Part shown: positions 53,345-62,485 of the stretch, piece after piece
How positions within the stretch are numbered: position 1 is the first letter of the stretch
Layout of the letters: the number at the start of each line of letters is the position of its first letter
Source: a bacterium
Lineage (GTDB): Bacteria > Bacillota > Clostridia > Lachnospirales > Lachnospiraceae
Length of the DNA: 64,000 nucleotides
Reading direction: 5' to 3'
Assembly (NCBI GenBank): GCA_030535455.1
Contig: JAUNJY010000009.1
Coordinates: 18,061-82,060 of the forward strand
Made by a program: the position numbers and the translations under genes
The notes under the pieces: generated by a model
Databases searched by the model: none
Told to the model about the DNA's origin: nothing
Seen by the model: only the letters and a program-made list of their open reading frames with translations

Positions 53345-55492
53345 TTATTTGTCGTCTTTGTCGGTATCCTTTCTCGTCAACGTCGTCTTATAATCCGGGA
53401 ATGACAATTGTGATTCTAAATACTTATAGTAGTCATTCTCTAAGATACCCGCAGATGCCGCAAATAATGCTTTTACTTCTTTTACTTTTTCTGTCACATA
53501 TTCGTCTGAAACTTCAGATTTATCTACCAGATACGTAACATCCTTTGTCGAGTTATTGTATTTGATCTTATCCGTAATGAAATTCTTATTATTAAAGATT
53601 ACCAATCCTTCAGAATCTGATAAAATATCTTTTCCCGACAACAACCTGGAGTCATAGGTAAATCCAAATAAATTAGACAGGGTAGGCAAGATATCCAAGC
53701 TGCTGCATGGCTTTGAAATCTCAATTGGTGTCTTAATCTCTGCGTTCCATAAGATAAAATTATTTTTATACAGATCAAAATCACTATCTACCGTCGTTCC
53801 TGCAATAGAGTCAATATCCTTCTTATCCAGTTCATAAGGATAATGATCTGCACTGAGGGCAATTACCGTATCATTAAGAATTCCTTGTTTTTCAAGCTCA
53901 TCAATTAAATATTTGAGTGCACGATCCAGTTCGATATTTTGGGCAACATAAGCTTTTCCGCCTTCAGTATAAGGAAGGTCCTTTACTAAGTCTTCGTTTT
54001 TAGCAGCCATATTATTTCCTTCAAATGTATACTGGCAGTGGCCGCTCAACGTCATATAGTATGCGTGGAATAAGCTGTCCTTACTATATTCTTTAAATGT
54101 TGCCTGTACACAGTCGTAGTCAGAATTTGGCCAAAGAGCAGCATTTTTCATTGTAAAAATATCTTTTTGATACTCATCCGACAACTTCCCTAACTTGGCA
54201 GCCCTAAAATCGTATCCCAGATTTGGATGAGTCAGATAACGATCGTAATAACTCAGACTATTGCTATGGTATGCTTTGCTTTCTATTCCAAATCGATTAA
54301 ACTGTTTTGCTATGGTAAATGGCAAGGAGTTCGTCTTAGAACGCTTCATGCTGTTTGTACCATCTGGTATCAGCCCAGTTAAAGCCACATATTCACCATC
54401 TGATGTGGAAGTCTGCCACAAGGACGTATAAAAATTATTGAACACAAATCCTTCATGGGTTAATTTATATAACGTAGGAGTAAGTGTCTGATTGACTGCC
54501 CAAGGTGAATAACTTTCTGCTGTCAGCAAAATCAGATTTTTTCCTTGAAACATGCCTGTATATTTATTCTTATTGGTAGGTGTCTGATTTTTGAAAAACT
54601 CATGTAAAATCTTAACTTCCTTATTGCTCTCATTTTTAATCAATGAGTCAAAATCAATGTCCATTATATTAGGCGATGTGTCTACCGTATCTTGGGAAGC
54701 GGTTGGCTTTGGCGTTGCCGTTGCAGCCGTCCCTTTTTGATCCTGATTTTTCACAGATGAGGAGGATGCATTGGCAGCCAATAACTCCGATAAATCTCCG
54801 CTTCCTCTTCCGACTCCCTCCATATCCCTGCAGAATGTCGTAAAGATCCCCATCTGTTCTGCTGCTAGAGACTGGTCATTTAATTCATAATAATGCTCAT
54901 AGATCATTGAATTCTTCCCCATTGCATTGATAAGTGCTACCGGAAGAATTGCAAGTACCAATGCCACAATCAGTGAAACGCCAGAAACCCGGTACATATG
55001 ACGTGTAAACAACTGTCGCTTCTTAAGAAGCCAGACCAATGGAAGGATTGGTAAGAACATTAATAGAATTGCAGGTCCGTTCTTTACAATCTCCCGTAAT
55101 GCTTCTTTCCAGTACTGGGTAACGTCACCAGCCCCTCCTACTGCTAAATTCATAACCAATGGCACTTTAAAAAGTGACTTATATACTAATTCTGTACAAT
55201 AGAACAAAGCCAATGCCACAACAATTATCACACTAAGTACCTTATTCATTCGTTTTGGAAACAATCCTGTTAAAAAGGCAAATGCTGCCCCTATACCAAT
55301 AGAAAATAAAAAAGGGTAGATAAACTTAAAATCTATCGCCTTAAATGTAAATATATGATAAATCAGTTCCATCCAAACTGCCGAAAACGAAAAGAATAAA
55401 AACTGTGCAAATGTATCATACATATTATTCTTAAAGCGTCGCCTACTCCCTCTTCTTCTCCGATCAAATGTCCTTACTTGATTAAATTCCAT
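53345..55492 (-). CDS. LTA-synthase-like membrane sulfatase/phosphotransferase
   Basis: A 715-residue protein. After an Arg-rich cytosolic start (RRRRGSRRR) there are five membrane helices within about 25-200, a low-complexity linker (TATPKPTASQDTVDT) and an extracellular alkaline-phosphatase-superfamily domain. The metal and nucleophile region is LILLTAESYSPW then WQTSTSDGEYVALTGL, with later ALSADHYPYEL and a His/Asp pair. This is the LtaS type that polymerises glycerol phosphate from phosphatidylglycerol onto a lipid anchor. The exact product is not predictable. I choose the ATG at 55492; the one at 55501 is too close to GGGAG. Confidence 0.88.
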   Translation of the reverse strand: MEFNQVRTFDRRRRGSRRRFKNNMYDTFAQFLFFSFSAVWMELIYHIFTFKAIDFKFIYPFLFSIGIGAAFAFLTGLFPKRMNKVLSVIIVVALALFYCTELVYKSLFKVPLVMNLAVGGAGDVTQYWKEALREIVKNGPAILLMFLPILPLVWLLKKRQLFTRHMYRVSGVSLIVALVLAILPVALINAMGKNSMIYEHYYELNDQSLAAEQMGIFTTFCRDMEGVGRGSGDLSELLAANASSSSVKNQDQKGTAATATPKPTASQDTVDTSPNIMDIDFDSLIKNESNKEVKILHEFFKNQTPTNKNKYTGMFQGKNLILLTAESYSPWAVNQTLTPTLYKLTHEGFVFNNFYTSLWQTSTSDGEYVALTGLIPDGTNSMKRSKTNSLPFTIAKQFNRFGIESKAYHSNSLSYYDRYLTHPNLGYDFRAAKLGKLSDEYQKDIFTMKNAALWPNSDYDCVQATFKEYSKDSLFHAYYMTLSGHCQYTFEGNNMAAKNEDLVKDLPYTEGGKAYVAQNIELDRALKYLIDELEKQGILNDTVIALSADHYPYELDKKDIDSIAGTTVDSDFDLYKNNFILWNAEIKTPIEISKPCSSLDILPTLSNLFGFTYDSRLLSGKDILSDSEGLVIFNNKNFITDKIKYNNSTKDVTYLVDKSEVSDEYVTEKVKEVKALFAASAGILENDYYKYLESQLSFPDYKTTLTRKDTDKDDK

Positions 55493-55504
55493 ACACCACA
55501 TCTT

Positions 55505-55757
55505 CTCCCTTCGCCATCAAAACTCCAATATTTCCTAATTATACCATATTATTTTAACTTAAAACTATTTTTAATAAATTCGTTAAAAAAGTTAAAATCT
55601 GTGTAACTTTTATATGAAATCAACAGAATTCGGACTAACTGAAGTATGAAGATAAATGTGGTGTTTTATACAACTCGTTAGAATTATTGTCAAAGTCCTT
55701 TATAAAATTGAACTGCCTTTCTCTTTTCTCGAACTAGATAGGTTACTGCCATTCCTA
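55505..55757. other. Intergenic stretch without a gene
   Basis: About 250 AT-rich bases upstream of the LTA-synthase-like gene. I see no gene or repeat; the promoter of the downstream gene should be here but no convincing pair of boxes is visible. Confidence 0.4.
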
Positions 55758-55804
55758 AGAAAAGCTTGCACCCCATTCTATTTCAAATGGAATACAAGCC
55801 TTTT
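55758..55804 (-). terminator. Terminator of the aminotransferase gene
   Basis: AAAAGCTTG and CAAGC(C)TTTT flank an inner CCATT/AATGG stem just after the stop at 55816. Confidence 0.75.
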
Positions 55805-55815
55805 ACTAATCATAA

Positions 55816-57033
55816 TTAAAATTGTTTATATGCTGCCAAGAAATCACTTAACTTGTTCATAGATTCCTTTAACACCTTTATCTCAGGAAGGTATACGATT
55901 CTAAAGTGGTCTGGCTCCTGCCAGTTGAAACCACCGCCATGCACCATAAGTACATGTTTTTCACGAAGGAAATCAAGAACGAATTTCTCATCATTGTAAA
56001 TATTGAATTTCTTTGTATCAATCTTAGGGAACATGTAAAATGCTGCCTTAGGTTTTACAACGGATAGCCCTGGAATATCATTTACCGCATTGGTAATATA
56101 TTCTCTTTGCTCATATAATCTTCCGCCTGGAAGCAATAATTCATCGGCACTTTGATATCCGCCTAATGCTGTCTGTACAATATACTGTGCTGGTACATTG
56201 GAGCAAAGACGCATGGAAGAGAGCATATTAAGTCCTTCAATATAGCCTTTTGCCTTTGCCTTGTTTCCACTAAGCACCATCCAGCCTACTCGAAATCCTG
56301 CACAACGATGGGATTTACTTAAACCGCTAAATGTTACAAAGAATACATCATCTGCCAAGGATGCAATGGAAGTATGTTCAAGTCCATCAAATACCAGGCG
56401 ATCATAAATTTCATCAGAGAAAATGATCAGTTCTTTTTCTCTAGCAATCTGAATGATTCCTTCTAGTATTTCTTTTGGATATACAGCACCCGTTGGATTA
56501 TTTGGATTGATGATTACAATTCCCTTTGTCTTATCTGTAATCTTGCTTCTGATATCATCAAGGTCCGGATACCATTCACTTTCTTCATCGCAAATATAGT
56601 GTACTGGATGGCCCCCAGCCAAGTTTGCTGCTGCAGTCCATAATGGATAGTCAGGAGAAGGAATTAAGATTTCATCCCCATTATTAAGTAACCCCTGCAT
56701 GGAAAGAGTAATCAATTCGCTTACACCGTTTCCTGTATATATGTCATCTAAGGTAACACCTTTGATTTTTCTAAGCTGAGTATATTGCATAATTGCTTTT
56801 CTTGCTGAAAAAATACCCTTTGAGTCAGAATACCCCTGTGCATTTCTTAAATTATGAATCATGTCTTCAATTACTTCATTTGGTGCATTAAAACCGAAAG
56901 GTGCTGGATTACCGATGTTAAGTCGTAATACATCTACCCCATTTGCCATCATTTTATTCGCTTCATCAACAACCGGTCCTCTTACATCGTAACATACATT
57001 ATCTAACTTGGTTGATTTTTCAAATGTCTTCAT
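55816..57033 (-). CDS. alaA: Alanine-type aminotransferase (AlaA-like)
   Basis: A 405-residue fold type I PLP enzyme. Landmarks: GNPAPFGFNAPNEV, GVSELITLSMQ (cofactor phosphate), INPNNPTGAVYP, SDEIYDRL (Asp and Tyr that hold PLP) and the Schiff-base lysine in SGLSKSHRCAGFRVGW; FRIVYLPE near the end binds the substrate carboxylate. Overall sequence is of the AlaA/YfbQ type that makes alanine from pyruvate and glutamate. A T-box leader lies directly upstream (57075-57358), so expression should follow tRNA charging. The amino acid sensed was not securely read. Confidence 0.88.
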   Translation of the reverse strand: MKTFEKSTKLDNVCYDVRGPVVDEANKMMANGVDVLRLNIGNPAPFGFNAPNEVIEDMIHNLRNAQGYSDSKGIFSARKAIMQYTQLRKIKGVTLDDIYTGNGVSELITLSMQGLLNNGDEILIPSPDYPLWTAAANLAGGHPVHYICDEESEWYPDLDDIRSKITDKTKGIVIINPNNPTGAVYPKEILEGIIQIAREKELIIFSDEIYDRLVFDGLEHTSIASLADDVFFVTFSGLSKSHRCAGFRVGWMVLSGNKAKAKGYIEGLNMLSSMRLCSNVPAQYIVQTALGGYQSADELLLPGGRLYEQREYITNAVNDIPGLSVVKPKAAFYMFPKIDTKKFNIYNDEKFVLDFLREKHVLMVHGGGFNWQEPDHFRIVYLPEIKVLKESMNKLSDFLAAYKQF

Positions 57034-57074
57034 AACTATCTACCTCTCTTTTTCTATCTATATTTCTATTGAAA

Positions 57075-57358
57075 TAAAAATAGCCCTAAGCCATATAAAT
57101 TCTATACAGCTTAGGGCGAATTATTTAATCCGTGTTACCACCTAAATTCAAAGCATCTGCTTTGCTCTCAATCAGTACAAAGTATAACTTTATACCAGCT
57201 CCATGTAACGGTGGAGATCCGTTAATCCCTACTAAGTTTCCCTTTGAGGATTAAAGCTCGAAGACTGCTTCAGCATTACCATCATGAAGATTTTCACCAT
57301 CCATCTTCTCTCTTGGCTTCTAGTAATTGCTTACTCCTTCTTGTCATTGCCTTTGTCT
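57075..57358 (-). promoter_or_regulatory. T-box riboswitch leader of the aminotransferase gene
   Basis: On the minus strand: an AGTA-type bulge motif in Stem I, a possible specifier loop with GAAGCAG (GCA would be alanine, tentative), then the T-box sequence AGGTGGTAACACGG at about 57127-57140. This is followed by the terminator GCCCTAAGC/GCTTAGGGC with T5 (57080-57118). The antiterminator bulge pairs with the 3' end of uncharged tRNA and lets transcription continue. Confidence 0.88.
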
Positions 57359-57364
57359 TGTATT

Positions 57365-57393
57365 AATATACTCCGAGACATTAGAAAAGTCAA
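57365..57393 (-). promoter_or_regulatory. Promoter of the T-box leader
   Basis: TTGACT (-35, 57393-57388) and TATATT (-10, 57370-57365) are separated by exactly 17 bases on the minus strand, which places the start of the RNA near 57358. Confidence 0.8.
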
Positions 57394-57458
57394 CCAATTC
57401 TTTAGCAAATTAACGTAGGTGCGTACTTTCTACGAGCAAAACGCATTATTTGCCTGAT

Positions 57459-57905
57459 TTATTTACGTCCTGTAGAACCAAATCCACCTTCACCGCGTAC
57501 AGTTTCAGTCAACTCATCTACAACGTTATAATCTACTGCTAAAAATGGTGCAATTACCATTTGCGCTACTCTTTCGCCGCTTTCTACAGTAACTGCCTCA
57601 TTAGAATGATTATGAAGTGCAACCATGATTTCTCCACGGTAATCTGCATCCACAACCCCAACTTTATTTGCTGGAGCTAATCCTTTTTTACAAGCAAGTC
57701 CACTTCTTGCATAAACAAGTCCTGCATAGCCAACTGGCACTTCCATTGCAATTCCTGTATGAATTAATGTTGTTTCTCCTGGATTAATTGTTACAGCTTC
57801 CTCCATACAAGCATATAAATCAGCTCCTGCGCTGAATTCAGTTCCATAAGTAGGAACAATTGCATTTTCATTTAACTTTTTGATGTTAACTCTCATATTA
57901 GCCAT
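57459..57905 (-). CDS. dut: dUTP diphosphatase
   Basis: A 148-residue trimeric dUTPase, hydrolysing dUTP to dUMP. All five motifs can be followed: SAGADLYACM (1), ARSGLACKKG (2), GVVDADYRGEIMV (3), GERVAQMVIAP (4) and RGEGGFGSTG (5, the flexible C-terminal arm). Normal length. It lies 20 bases downstream of nrdG, so it probably shares the ribonucleotide reductase operon, which makes sense for dTTP synthesis. Confidence 0.97.
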   Translation of the reverse strand: MANMRVNIKKLNENAIVPTYGTEFSAGADLYACMEEAVTINPGETTLIHTGIAMEVPVGYAGLVYARSGLACKKGLAPANKVGVVDADYRGEIMVALHNHSNEAVTVESGERVAQMVIAPFLAVDYNVVDELTETVRGEGGFGSTGRK

Positions 57906-57925
57906 GTTGTCTTATCCTTTCTCGT

Positions 57926-58456
57926 TTACAAATTCATGCCTTCCCAAAGTTCCACGTTTCCGCTTCTTAGGGAGTCTTGTACTTTAATAATTCTTTGATT
58001 GCTTGATCCACGGAAGCGTAAAGAAAGGCTTTTCTTCTCTTCTTCAAACTTACCGTCTACAAGTATATCAATCAATGATAGTATTTCCTTTGTTTCCTCT
58101 AACGTATTACACATTCTTCCTACAATATCTGTATCAAACGTATAGCCTGAAAACATCCAGATGTCCTTCTTTGGATATACCTCTTTAACCCTACGTAGCA
58201 ACGGAAGAAGGCCTTTCTGATTTGCCGGTTCTAATGGCTCTCCACCAAGTATCGTAAGCCCTGCAACATGGTTTGGCTTTAGATACGCAATAATTTGTTC
58301 AATTGTCTCTTCAGTAAATGGTGTGCCATACTTAAAGTCCCATGCGACCTCATTAAAACAGCCTTTGCAGTGGTGCGTGCATCCACTTACAAAAAGGGAT
58401 ACACGTACACCTAATCCGTTGGCAACATCAAATTGTTTGATATCTGCGTAATTCAT
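57926..58456 (-). CDS. nrdG: Anaerobic ribonucleotide reductase activating protein
   Basis: A 176-residue radical SAM activase with VSGCTHHCKGCFNEVAW (CxxxCxxC cluster motif) near residue 25 and LTILGGEPLEPAN further on. It creates the glycyl radical on NrdD. I start at 58456 because GGAG precedes the ATG by ten bases; the in-frame codon at 58498 lies inside nrdD and adds 14 residues. It follows nrdD with a 25-base gap. Confidence 0.96.
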   Translation of the reverse strand: MNYADIKQFDVANGLGVRVSLFVSGCTHHCKGCFNEVAWDFKYGTPFTEETIEQIIAYLKPNHVAGLTILGGEPLEPANQKGLLPLLRRVKEVYPKKDIWMFSGYTFDTDIVGRMCNTLEETKEILSLIDILVDGKFEEEKKSLSLRFRGSSNQRIIKVQDSLRSGNVELWEGMNL

Positions 58457-58481
58457 TTTTTTATATCTCCAATCCGCGTGA

Positions 58482-60608
58482 CTAAATATGAAGTACACGT
58501 GATTTAATTTCTTTTGTCTTTCCTACGTTCCAGAAGTTTTCGCCAAGGTAACCGCAAGTACGACGAGTTACGTTCATCTTGTTGCGATCTTTATTATGGC
58601 ATTGTGGGCATTCCCATTCATTCTCTTCGTTAATTCCGATTTCACCATCAAAACCACATTCATGACAGTAATCAGATTTTGTATTGAATTCTGCATATTG
58701 AATGTTGTTGTAGATATATTTTACGATTTCTTCTAATGCTTCTAAATTATGACGCATATTTGGAATTTCGATATAACTGATTGCTCCACCAGTACTGATT
58801 GACTGGAATTGGCTTTCAAAGTCGAATTTAGAGAATGCATCGATTTTCTCGCGAACATCTACATGGTAAGAATTTGTATAATATCCTTTGTCTGTAACAT
58901 CCTCAATTTCACCAAATCGTTCTTTATCAATTCTTGCAAAACGATAGCATAAGCTTTCTGCAGGTGTTCCATATAAACCGAAACCAATTCCTGTTTCTTC
59001 TTTCCATGTGCTGCAAGCTTTTTCAAGACGTTTCATAAGACGAAGTGCAAATTCAGTACCTTCAGGATTTGTATGAGATACACCTGTCATTAATTTTGTC
59101 ACTTCGTATAAACCGATATATCCTAAACTGATTGTAGAATATCCGCCATGAAGTAATTTGTCGATTGTTTCACCTTTTTCAAGACGTGCAATTGCACCGT
59201 ATTGCCAGTGTATTGGACTTACATCAGATAATGTTCCTTCTAAGGCTCTGTGTCTGCACATAAGTGCTTCAAAACAAAGACTTAAACGTTCTTCAAGAAT
59301 CTGCCAGAACATTTCTTCGTCACCTTTTGCAAGAATACCAATTTGAGGTAAGTTAAGGCTGACAACACCTTGGTTGAAACGGCCTTCAAACTTATATTCT
59401 CCATTTTCGTCTTTCCATGGAGATAAGAAGCTTCGGCATCCCATACAGCTGAATACGTTTCCTTCGTAAGTCTCACGCATTTTCTTTGCACTGATATAAT
59501 CAGGGTAAAGACGTTTCGCACTACATTTTACTGCTAATTTTGTAATATAATCGTATTTTCCGCCTTCTAAACAGTTATGTTCGTCAAGAACATAGATAAG
59601 TTTAGGGAATGCAGGAGTCACATAAATGCCTTTTTCATTTTTGATACCTTCAAGACGTTGTCTTAAGATTTCTTCAATGATCATTGCATTTTCTTCAATA
59701 TATTCGTCATCCTTATCAAGATTTAAGAATAATGTTACAAATGGAGATTGTCCGTTTGTAGTCATTAATGTATTAATTTGATATTGGATTGTTTGTACGC
59801 CTGATTTTAATTCGTCCATTAAGCGATCTTTAATGAATTGATCCATTAATTCTTTGCTGATCTTGTCGCCATAGCGTTCTTCGTAATGTCTTTGATATTT
59901 TTCACGACTCTTACGTAGGTATTTTCCTAAATGTTTAACATCAACACTTTGTCCGCCGTACTGACTGCTTGCTACTGCACTGATGATCTGTGTCATAACC
60001 GTACATGCAACTTGGAAGCTCTTAGGGCTTTCAATTAATTTGGCATTCATAACTGTTCCATTTTCTAACATGTCACCAATGTTGATTAAACAGCAGTTAA
60101 AGATTGATTGTAAGAAGTAATCAGAATCATGGAAGTGTAATACACCTTCTTCATGAGCCTTTGTAATCTTTTCAGGTAATAAAAGTCGTTTTGTTAAATC
60201 TTTTGATACTTCACCGGCAATAAGGTCACGTTGTGTAGATGCGATTACTGCATTCTTGTTAGAGTTTTCCTCCATAACGTCTTTATTATTGCAATTAATT
60301 AATCCCATAATGGAATCATCTGTAGAATTAGATTTACGAACTAATTCTCTTCTGTAACGGTAAATAATATATGTCTTAGCTAATGTAAACTTCCCATAAG
60401 CCATTAATTTTTGTTCAATCATGTCTTGAATATCTTCCACGTGCATCTCTTCACGGCCAAGACCTTCAATTCCTGCTACGATAGTTTCGATCTTATCCTC
60501 TGTAATTTTATCATAATCCTCAACTTCAATATTTGCTTTACGTACAGCTACTAAAATCTTGTTACGATTGTATTCCGTAACACGTCCATCCCTTTTAATA
60601 ACGTTCAT
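58482..60608 (-). CDS. nrdD: Anaerobic ribonucleoside-triphosphate reductase (class III)
   Basis: A 708-residue glycyl-radical enzyme that makes dNTPs without oxygen. It opens with an ATP-cone (MNVIKRDGRVTEYNRNKILV) for allosteric control, followed by the barrel and the C-terminal zinc site CHECGFDGEIG ... CPQC. The radical motif RTCGYLG lies about 25 residues from the end, where the glycine carries the radical. Two NrdR operators at 31-base spacing are found upstream (60679-60725). Confidence 0.97.
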   Translation of the reverse strand: MNVIKRDGRVTEYNRNKILVAVRKANIEVEDYDKITEDKIETIVAGIEGLGREEMHVEDIQDMIEQKLMAYGKFTLAKTYIIYRYRRELVRKSNSTDDSIMGLINCNNKDVMEENSNKNAVIASTQRDLIAGEVSKDLTKRLLLPEKITKAHEEGVLHFHDSDYFLQSIFNCCLINIGDMLENGTVMNAKLIESPKSFQVACTVMTQIISAVASSQYGGQSVDVKHLGKYLRKSREKYQRHYEERYGDKISKELMDQFIKDRLMDELKSGVQTIQYQINTLMTTNGQSPFVTLFLNLDKDDEYIEENAMIIEEILRQRLEGIKNEKGIYVTPAFPKLIYVLDEHNCLEGGKYDYITKLAVKCSAKRLYPDYISAKKMRETYEGNVFSCMGCRSFLSPWKDENGEYKFEGRFNQGVVSLNLPQIGILAKGDEEMFWQILEERLSLCFEALMCRHRALEGTLSDVSPIHWQYGAIARLEKGETIDKLLHGGYSTISLGYIGLYEVTKLMTGVSHTNPEGTEFALRLMKRLEKACSTWKEETGIGFGLYGTPAESLCYRFARIDKERFGEIEDVTDKGYYTNSYHVDVREKIDAFSKFDFESQFQSISTGGAISYIEIPNMRHNLEALEEIVKYIYNNIQYAEFNTKSDYCHECGFDGEIGINEENEWECPQCHNKDRNKMNVTRRTCGYLGENFWNVGKTKEIKSRVLHI

Positions 60609-60678
60609 TTTTTTTCGTTCCTTTCGTAAAAAACTAAGTTAAAGTATAGCATAGTGAAAACAGTTCGTCTAGACCCAA

Positions 60679-60725
60679 ACACAATATTTAGTGTTGGTAT
60701 TATCTTTCAAAACTATATCTTGTAC
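60679..60725 (-). promoter_or_regulatory. Tandem NrdR operators upstream of nrdD
   Basis: ACACAATATTTAGTGT (60679-60694) is a near-perfect palindromic NrdR box. A weaker second box, AAACTATATCTTGTAC (60710-60725), begins exactly 31 bases away, the spacing NrdR requires. Both lie at the promoter of nrdD, so repression by NrdR with dATP/ATP is expected. The remaining 60726-60936 has no gene. Confidence 0.85.
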
Positions 60726-60936
60726 TACACTTGTATGATAGGCAAATGCCCATTTCATCATAGTTTCACAAAAAGTAGTCTTTTGTCAAATAATCATTTA
60801 TAATTAATCTTCATGTTATTTAGTGTTACTATTAAGTATTACTAATAAATTATATGTACAATCTGTCGAATTAATTTATCCAGAAAATCTAAAATCCTAT
60901 TCATATGACTTTGGCTCGTTGTTCGCATAAATTAAC

Positions 60937-60976
60937 AAAGAAGCTGTCTTCATTTAAGAATGAATTCAGCTTCTTT
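60937..60976 (-). terminator. Terminator of the phospholipid operon
   Basis: AAAGAAGCTG and CAGCTTCTTT form a 10-bp stem with an inner TTCATT/AATGAA stem, just after the psd stop at 60987. Confidence 0.85.
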
Positions 60977-60986
60977 CAGCTTCAAA

Positions 60987-61859
60987 TTAAGCATGTAGTT
61001 TGTAACCGATTTGTTCTCCAAGTTTCACAACTGTTTCAATGTTTTCCTTGGAGTTTTCGAGTAGGTCAGCATCCACCTGGATTTGGTCTTTCTTAACCAA
61101 TAACACAGTGGTTGAACCGCCAAACTCAAACATTCCTTTTTCTTCACCACGTTTGAACGCATGCTTTCCATGATGATTTTTGATACGTCCAATCATCATA
61201 GCGCCAACATCAACCTGAATGACCTTTCCAAAATGCTCTGTATTTAGCACCGTATATTCTCTGCAGTTACGTTTGTAAATATTGTAATGTTCTAAGGCGA
61301 TTGGATTTACAGTATGTAATTCCCCCTGGATAAAATAATTCTCCCCCTTAGTTCCATCATCAATATAGCAGTAGCGATGATAGTCATCTACCGTCAAACG
61401 AAAGATCATGCAATATCCACCATAAAATTCTTTATAGATTTCGTCTCCATCTAATAAATCTTCTAATCGATATGCGCTGCCTTTGATATGAAATACATTT
61501 TTATCATTGATCTCATAAATGGACAGTTTCGAGTCACAAGGACTGATAAAAGAATTCGGATCTCTGTTAATCACTCGCTTGTCTTTTTTGATCTTTCTAG
61601 TAAAGAACTCATTATAACTGCGATAGCGGCATTTTTCATATTCTTTTAAATTAATGTTATGATTTTTTATAAAGGGTTTAATCAAGCCAGTTGATAAAAA
61701 GCTATTCAAATAAACACCCACAGCTTTCGAAATAAATGGCTTAGTAAGTACTTTTAACACCATTCTTCCTGGTACAGTCTTATATAAAAAGCCTAGAACC
61801 ACTTCCTGCGATTCACTGGTCGTTGTATATTCCCCATCACGATTTTTTATTACACTCAT
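60987..61859 (-). CDS. psd: Phosphatidylserine decarboxylase
   Basis: A 290-residue enzyme that converts phosphatidylserine to phosphatidylethanolamine. The self-cleavage motif is FEFGGSTTVLL near residue 247, where the serine becomes the pyruvoyl group; upstream are FFTRKIKK, FISPCDSKL and VDDYHRYCYIDDG, all conserved. The protein is synthesised as one chain and cuts itself. Its ATG overlaps the pssA stop (4 bases), so the two are translationally coupled. Confidence 0.96.
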   Translation of the reverse strand: MSVIKNRDGEYTTTSESQEVVLGFLYKTVPGRMVLKVLTKPFISKAVGVYLNSFLSTGLIKPFIKNHNINLKEYEKCRYRSYNEFFTRKIKKDKRVINRDPNSFISPCDSKLSIYEINDKNVFHIKGSAYRLEDLLDGDEIYKEFYGGYCMIFRLTVDDYHRYCYIDDGTKGENYFIQGELHTVNPIALEHYNIYKRNCREYTVLNTEHFGKVIQVDVGAMMIGRIKNHHGKHAFKRGEEKGMFEFGGSTTVLLVKKDQIQVDADLLENSKENIETVVKLGEQIGYKLHA

Positions 61860-62485
61860 ACTTTAAACTCCACCATATACCATATAAATTCTAAGATTCC
61901 CAGTACCAACAGGCCTAACATGCCTCTCATCTTTAGCTTTACAATCTTAAATTTTAAAACAAATAATAATGAGATAATTGCTAAACTTGCAAAATAAACT
62001 TCTGTAAAGCAATTTCCCATATATCCTCTAAAAGAATACACCAATGGAAGAATTAATGCAACTGTTGTTACAGGCATTCCTTCGTAATATTTTCTAGCTT
62101 CTGTCGTCTGTTGCTGTCTTTCTTCTTCGCAAACATTAAAATATGCAAGTCGAATAAGGGCACATAATGTATACGCAACTAAGATTACATAGTAAATAGG
62201 GTTACTACATTCACCTTGAATAAAGCTATATCCTACCACAGATGGTAATACGCCAAAGCATACTAAATCGGCTAAAGAGTCGATCTGAATACCAAATTTT
62301 TTTTCTTGAATTGTTCTTTTTCTTGTCTTTGCAACTGTTCCATCGAACATATCGCATAATCCTGCTGCCATAAGAAATAGCAGTGCAAATGAAGCTCTTC
62401 CTTCCATTGCATTAAACATACCTAACATTGCACATGCTGCACCAATGTAAGTTAATACTACTGTATAATTATAAAATCCTATCAT
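61856..62485 (-). CDS. pssA: CDP-diacylglycerol-serine O-phosphatidyltransferase
   Basis: A 209-residue membrane enzyme that makes phosphatidylserine from CDP-diacylglycerol and serine. The CDP-alcohol motif reads MFDGTVAKTRKRT ... GIQIDSLAD, matching DGxxA(R/K)...GxxxDxxxD; a lysine replaces the usual arginine. Six helices. The start is the ATG at 62485 (GGGAGAAAC upstream), overlapping the previous gene by 4 bases; the in-frame codon at 62530 adds 15 residues and lies inside it. Confidence 0.92.
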   Translation of the reverse strand: MIGFYNYTVVLTYIGAACAMLGMFNAMEGRASFALLFLMAAGLCDMFDGTVAKTRKRTIQEKKFGIQIDSLADLVCFGVLPSVVGYSFIQGECSNPIYYVILVAYTLCALIRLAYFNVCEEERQQQTTEARKYYEGMPVTTVALILPLVYSFRGYMGNCFTEVYFASLAIISLLFVLKFKIVKLKMRGMLGLLVLGILEFIWYMVEFKV

